DNA from: Chitinophaga sp.
Lineage (GTDB): Bacteria; Bacteroidota; Bacteroidia; Chitinophagales; Chitinophagaceae
Direction: 5' to 3'
Assembly (NCBI RefSeq): GCF_017745275.1
Contig: NZ_JAGHZS010000007.1
Coordinates: forward strand, 186,001-250,000
DNA: 64,000 nucleotides
How positions within the stretch are numbered: the first letter of the stretch is position 1; every line of letters starts with the position of its first letter. A model generated the notes under the pieces. That model was not told the DNA's origin, searched no databases, and worked only from the letters and a program-made list of their open reading frames with translations. The position numbers were made by a program, and so were the translations under genes. Below are positions 60,026-64,000 of this stretch, one piece after another.

Positions 60026-62276
60026 AGTAGATAATTACCTCATCGGCGAACATAAATCCATGTTGTTCGTTTTTCGCGCGGATCCTGATATATCGCGCTG
60101 TTTCCCCACTCAGATCAAACTTGAAATCTTTAAAAGTCAGCGTAACATTACTGGTAGGAATATCATTGTTTACCTGCTTTACCGGTTTGAAATTTTTCCC
60201 GTCATCACTGGTTAATAGTTCCACATATGAAGGCATATATACTCCCGGGCCTGTTAATTGCATAAACGTAATGGATAAACGATGCAGGGCAGTGGCCTGA
60301 TCCATATCAACGGTAATATCCACGTCACCTTCAAAGCCTTGCCACTGGCCATCTCCGTAGGTAAGCGAGCCACGATATCCATTTACAAAAGTAGCAGCCT
60401 GTTGTGCCGGATATTTCTGGCTATACGGAATATTGTAAATCACTTTTTTACCAATCGCGAGGTGATCGTCCAATTGCAGAAAGGCAGGAGCCCCTTGTAG
60501 CTGATTGTCTTTGAAGATAGCCGCTCTGACAGGAGCAGAGCCGGTAACGGCAAAAGGACCGGTATATCGTGCGGATTGGTTATTGGGCAACGTACTGTCC
60601 AGTGTATAACGGATCTCTGGCTGGTATTGCTCTGAGCCGAATGAGATCACCGTACGATGATGTGCTGCATCTATTTCCGGGTGAATAGTTACCGCATACG
60701 AAGGTCGATAATAGTTTACGTTTAGCCGTTGCAGTAAGTGATACTGGGATTGCATCCGTTGCTGGAAATCAGCGAAATTTTTATGCGTGGTATCAGACCA
60801 CAGTACTTCCGACAATGCCAGCAAACGCGGATACACCATGTATTCCAGGTGATAGGAGGTGGGGATGTATTCGGTCCAGATATTGGCTTGTGCCCCCAGC
60901 ACATGTTTGACGTTTTGCGCATCCAGTTCTTTGGGTACCGGTTCATAGCTGTATACTTTGTCCAGTGGCAGATAGCCGCCAATGGCTTCAGGTTGCGTGG
61001 CCGGATCGGCCTGATAGCTATCGAAGTAGCAATAGCCGCCTGGTGTCATAATGACGTCGTGGCCGGCTTTGGCGGCAGCAATGCCGCCGCTTTCACCCCT
61101 CCAGGACATCACCGTAGCGGCTGGAGCAAGGCCACCTTCCAGTATTTCATCCCATCCCAACAGTTTACGATGGTGCGCCGACAAGAATTTCTCCATTCGC
61201 TTAATGGCGTAACTCTGTAATTCGTTTTCATCTTTCAGCTTTTCATCGCGGATACGTTGCTGGCATTTGGGGCAGTGCTGCCAGGCTTTTTTATCGGCTT
61301 CATCGCCACCAATATGGATATAAGAAGAGGGGAAAATATCCATTACTTCTGTTAATACCTGCTCCAGGAAAGTGAAAGTAGCATCGTTACCCAGGCATAG
61401 CTCGGAGTTTTTGTAGGGGATGCCCGAGCAGGACAACTGGGGATATATGGCCAGTACTTCTTCAGAGTGGCCGGGCATTTCTATTTCAGGAATAATGGTA
61501 ATTCCACGTTGTGCAGCATAGACCACTATTTCACGTGCTTCGGCCTGGGTGTAATAACCGCCATACGCGTTGGGATCACTTTCGCGGGAGTACCGGCGAC
61601 CATGCGTCCACCAGTCTTTCCAGGTGGCGTAGTTGCGCCATGCAGCTACCTGCGTTAATTCCGGGTAACGTTTTATTTCCAGTCTCCACCCGGCGCCATC
61701 GGTGAGGTGCCAGTGAAAGGTGTTCATCTTATATAACGCCATCAAGTCTATGAAGCGCTTGATGTACGCTGCCGGAAAGAAGTTCCGGGATACATCCAGG
61801 TGAACGCCGCGGTAGCCAAACCGGGGATGGTCAGTGATGTCTGCACAAGGGAGGAGTGTTTGATCGGGCTGGAGTAACTGCAGTTGCAGGAGTGATTGCA
61901 TGCCGGCGAGTGCACCTGTTTGCGTACGTGCCAGGATAGTTACATGGCTGGTGGATATCTTCAGTTGATATCCAGCTGAATCCGGCACCGCCGATTTATC
62001 GGCCATCGCAAATACCACTGCCTTTGCCGGGCCTTTTTGGGGAAAAGCTAATTTTGGATAGGGAAGATGTGCTGTTTCCGAATAAAGACGAGCCACCGCT
62101 GAAAAGGCAGGGATGGTGTATACCGGTGTTTGTGGGGTAAGGGAAAAGGAGCCTGGTTGCGCTTTGAGAAGTGTTGGGCGTGGAATCAAATCAAGATTTC
62201 CCTGCGACTGGCTACGTGCAGGTATCCACAAGCCTGCCACCAATAGTAATAAAATAATATGTTTTTTCATGTACAC
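60024..62276 (-). CDS. Glycoside hydrolase family 20 beta-N-acetylhexosaminidase
   Basis: A 750-aa exported enzyme that removes terminal GlcNAc or GalNAc from chitin oligomers, glycans or muropeptides. Signal peptide (cut near IPARSQ). GH20b domain at about 25-150. TIM-barrel GH20 at about 153-500 with the catalytic Asp325-Glu326 (YIHIGGDEADKKAW) and substrate contacts NTFHWHLTDGAGWRLE and RGVHLDVSRNFFP. The C-terminus (about 600-750) is a beta-sandwich/F5-F8-type carbohydrate-binding region (YNIPYSQKYPAQQAATFVNGYRG, RYIRIRAKNEQHGF). A chitin-active organism is consistent with it. Start 62276 or the ATG two codons in. Confidence 0.95.
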   Translation of the reverse strand: MYMKKHIILLLLVAGLWIPARSQSQGNLDLIPRPTLLKAQPGSFSLTPQTPVYTIPAFSAVARLYSETAHLPYPKLAFPQKGPAKAVVFAMADKSAVPDSAGYQLKISTSHVTILARTQTGALAGMQSLLQLQLLQPDQTLLPCADITDHPRFGYRGVHLDVSRNFFPAAYIKRFIDLMALYKMNTFHWHLTDGAGWRLEIKRYPELTQVAAWRNYATWKDWWTHGRRYSRESDPNAYGGYYTQAEAREIVVYAAQRGITIIPEIEMPGHSEEVLAIYPQLSCSGIPYKNSELCLGNDATFTFLEQVLTEVMDIFPSSYIHIGGDEADKKAWQHCPKCQQRIRDEKLKDENELQSYAIKRMEKFLSAHHRKLLGWDEILEGGLAPAATVMSWRGESGGIAAAKAGHDVIMTPGGYCYFDSYQADPATQPEAIGGYLPLDKVYSYEPVPKELDAQNVKHVLGAQANIWTEYIPTSYHLEYMVYPRLLALSEVLWSDTTHKNFADFQQRMQSQYHLLQRLNVNYYRPSYAVTIHPEIDAAHHRTVISFGSEQYQPEIRYTLDSTLPNNQSARYTGPFAVTGSAPVRAAIFKDNQLQGAPAFLQLDDHLAIGKKVIYNIPYSQKYPAQQAATFVNGYRGSLTYGDGQWQGFEGDVDITVDMDQATALHRLSITFMQLTGPGVYMPSYVELLTSDDGKNFKPVKQVNNDIPTSNVTLTFKDFKFDLSGETARYIRIRAKNEQHGFMFADEVIIY

Positions 62277-62340
62277 GTTGCTGGTAACCCGCTAAAGTAG
62301 AACCATTTGTGGCAAAAAGCAAAAGTGGTTGTTGTAAAAT

Positions 62341-62398
62341 ATAACCGGGCAAAACACTAAGAAAATCTTTCCCTGTGTTTTGCCCGGTTATGTTTTTG
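62341..62398 (-). terminator. Strong hairpin terminator between 62410 gene and GH20 gene
   Basis: Perfect 17-bp stem ATAACCGGGCAAAACAC (62341-62357) with 62375-62391, 17-nt loop. ATTTTAC follows on the minus strand and GTTTTTG on the plus strand. Confidence 0.85.
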
Positions 62399-62409
62399 TA
62401 AAATGGCGA

Positions 62410-62703
62410 TTATTTATGAGCCAATTTACGGATCATATCTTCCGACATATCTTCTGAATACACACCATATCCATACATTAAAATTCCTTTGGTGCCAGAT
62501 TTTGTCTGGATGGCATATACCACTGCTTCATCGCCGGGATCAGTGTTTCCTTCGAAGCGATACGTCTCTGTAATTTCAAAATCCTGTGGATGTACTTTGT
62601 TATCTTTTTCGTGTATAGCATCAAAAAGAAGATTGAAATCTGCAGTGTATCCGCGTTTGCGGAGATCTTCCATGGCGGCCGTTACGGTATCAAACGTTTT
62701 CAT
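62410..62703 (-). CDS. Small conserved-looking protein, unknown function
   Basis: A 97-aa cytosolic protein. Pattern: MKTFDTVTAAMEDLRKRGYTADFNL (helix), then HPQDFEITETYRFEGNTDPGDEAVVYAIQT, then KGILMYGYGVYSEDMSEDMIRKL. I recall small proteins of this kind in Bacteroidota with database names such as phosphoribosylpyrophosphate synthetase. Nothing in the sequence (no PRPP loop, no P-loop) supports that name, so I leave the function open. It is monocistronic, flanked by hairpin terminators. Confidence 0.7.
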   Translation of the reverse strand: MKTFDTVTAAMEDLRKRGYTADFNLLFDAIHEKDNKVHPQDFEITETYRFEGNTDPGDEAVVYAIQTKSGTKGILMYGYGVYSEDMSEDMIRKLAHK

Positions 62704-62772
62704 ATAGTAAAATTATTGCTGTTGAGAACACCTCTTGTACCGACTAAGGTAAGTAAAAAGTGATATCTCTCT

Positions 62773-62815
62773 TAAAAAAGCGAAACGCAAAAGGTGAAAA
62801 CCTTTTGCGTTTCGC
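62773..62815 (-). terminator. Rho-independent terminator of the T9SS-B gene
   Basis: Perfect 15-bp stem GCGAAACGCAAAAGG (62780-62794) with 62801-62815, loop TGAAAA. On the minus strand TTTTTTAAG follows. Confidence 0.88.
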
Positions 62816-62836
62816 GGTATGTTATATGCTTTCGGA

Positions 62837-64000
62837 TTAGCGAACTACTGTTACTTCACCTTTGAGTACATTGGAAGTACCTCCGGCAACTTTCTTGTAG
62901 CTGAGCCACCATACATAGGTGCCTACATCTACCGGAACGCCTTTGTATTTACCATCCCATCCTTTATGATCATCTGAAGTCATAAAGATCAATTCACCCC
63001 AGCGGTTAAAGATCCGCAGTTCGTAGTTGAACATTTGTCCTCTTACTACTGGTCTGAACACATCATTACGTCCATCGCCATTTGGAGAGAAGGCATTTGG
63101 TACTGTTGGTTTTGGTTCACATTGTACAAAGTCTACCGTGATATCATCTGTAGCAGATCCGCAATCGTTGAATACGGTTACACTGTAAGTACCTCCGTTG
63201 GTCACCTGGTAAGTTGGAGCGGAAGATCCGTTATCCCAGCGTATTCCGGTGATACCGCCGCCTTCGGCGTGGAGTGTCAGTGTTTCACCTTTGCACATTA
63301 CGGTATCTCTACCGAGGTTGATAACAGGTAAACCGGTGATATTTACTTGCACGCTATCCATGAATACGCGTTGGCAATATTTATCCATTACTGCCAGTTT
63401 GTATTTACCGGCTTGTGTGATTTGTTTAACCGGGTTAGGATCGCCGTCGTTCCAGAGGTAGGAGATCGCATCCGGATTTGTACCATTCAGTGTGATGCTG
63501 CCACCAGGACAAATATTTCTATCTGGTCCCAGATCCAGGTTGAGTGTTGGTTTGAGACGTACGTTTACTGTATCTCTTACCACACAGTTGTCTCTGCTAA
63601 CTGCCACCCAGTAACCGCCTGGTTGATTCACCACGATAGAATTACCGGTTTCGCCTGTCTGCCATTTGATACGGCCGCCATTTGAATTTACGGTGAGCAT
63701 GATAGACTGATCAGGGCAGATCGATGTATCACGACTCAGGCTGATATCTGGTGGAGGATTCACACTTACTTTCACGGTATCGATGGTGATACATCCGGCT
63801 TTCATCACTTTCACCCAGAACTGTTCCTGAGTACCTACCAGTATGGAGGATGCGGTAGAACCGTTGCTCCAGAGGTATTGTGCACCATTTACATAAGCAT
63901 CCAGTTTTACTGTTTGACCGCGGCAGATAGTAGTATCAGGGATATCTACCAGTGGCGTTGGGATCAGGCCCACATGGATGGTGTCTGTAGTAGCACATTC
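62837..64000 (-). CDS. Gliding-motility-associated / T9SS type-B sorting protein (5' partial)
   Basis: The N-terminus lies beyond the right edge: the frame stays open to base 64000, and the ORF's first codon (GTG at 63973) is internal. At least 387 aa. Repeated Ig-like, cysteine-containing domains (DTTICRGQTVKLDAYVNGAQYLWSNGS, DTSICPDQSIMLTVNSNGG, DRNICPGGSITLNG, DTVMCKGETLTLHAEGGG), with the pattern D-x-x-[IM]-C-x-G-x-[ST]-[IVL]-x-L. The last ~85 residues (VPNAFSPNGDGRNDVFRP, LRIFNRWGELIF, DGKYKGVPVDVGTYVWWLSYK) are the CHU_C/gliding-motility type-B T9SS sorting domain. Likely a large secreted adhesin-like surface protein. Confidence 0.9.
   Translation of the reverse strand, partial: ECATTDTIHVGLIPTPLVDIPDTTICRGQTVKLDAYVNGAQYLWSNGSTASSILVGTQEQFWVKVMKAGCITIDTVKVSVNPPPDISLSRDTSICPDQSIMLTVNSNGGRIKWQTGETGNSIVVNQPGGYWVAVSRDNCVVRDTVNVRLKPTLNLDLGPDRNICPGGSITLNGTNPDAISYLWNDGDPNPVKQITQAGKYKLAVMDKYCQRVFMDSVQVNITGLPVINLGRDTVMCKGETLTLHAEGGGITGIRWDNGSSAPTYQVTNGGTYSVTVFNDCGSATDDITVDFVQCEPKPTVPNAFSPNGDGRNDVFRPVVRGQMFNYELRIFNRWGELIFMTSDDHKGWDGKYKGVPVDVGTYVWWLSYKKVAGGTSNVLKGEVTVVR

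Overview
The window looks like a chromosomal segment of a Bacteroidota bacterium close to Chitinophaga (family Chitinophagaceae). The evidence is SusC/SusD pairs, several TonB-dependent receptors with a carboxypeptidase-like N-terminal domain, type IX secretion (T9SS) sorting domains at both window edges, a DUF5686 outer-membrane protein, a GH20 hexosaminidase, moderate GC, and repeated use of the Bacteroidota sigma-A promoter box TAnnTTTG in front of genes (for example at 14874, 27576, 33728, 46170, 46229, 52339 and 56106). I saw no rRNA, tRNA, CRISPR array, insertion sequence or prophage.

Layout. 1-7.8 kb: the 3' part of a large secreted beta-helix/PKD/T9SS protein, then surface-polysaccharide-type genes (hexapeptide acetyltransferase, glycosyltransferase, FkbM methyltransferase) around a GNAT-nitrilase fusion. 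8.2-16 kb: a PH-domain membrane protein, a SusC/SusD pair, an SpmA-SpmB fusion and YchF. 16.1-23.2 kb: a probable retron defence system. 23.4-34.9 kb: a TonB receptor, methionine biosynthesis (metX divergent from osmC-metZ), small unknowns, DUF5686 and TrhO. 35-46.9 kb: a heavy-metal efflux cluster (two-component system, TolC, adaptor, porin, RND pump), an ABC-F ATPase and a DUF3347 lipoprotein. 46.9-64 kb: a TonB receptor, two related small membrane proteins, thrS-infC, HEAT and HD proteins, a serine hydrolase, serA, a CBM9-like protein, an S41 peptidase, GH20, and the 3' part of a gliding-motility/T9SS type-B protein.

Most exciting region. At 16170-23193 a WGR+HEAT-repeat protein (1107 aa), a winged-helix/SWIM zinc-finger protein (550 aa) and a retron reverse transcriptase (521 aa, with the NAxxH, YADD and VTG hallmarks) lie in a row on the + strand. 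Between the SWIM gene and the RT is a 466-bp non-coding stretch. It holds a predicted msr-msd RNA: perfect 12-nt a1/a2 inverted repeats (21232-21243 and 21450-21461) enclosing a 74-nt msd hairpin. The gene content matches what I recall as the computationally predicted type XIII retrons (ARM/HEAT + WHSWIM + RT). I know of no worked-out mechanism for that type.

Second theme. The intergenic spaces carry a dispersed family of long palindromes built from heptanucleotide repeats (13469, 23194, 34967, 44064, 46844, 53138, and a small one at 52361). They sit at gene ends, often overlapping stop codons. Two copies 40 kb apart share the same core, so this looks like a dispersed repeat family that also serves as terminators.
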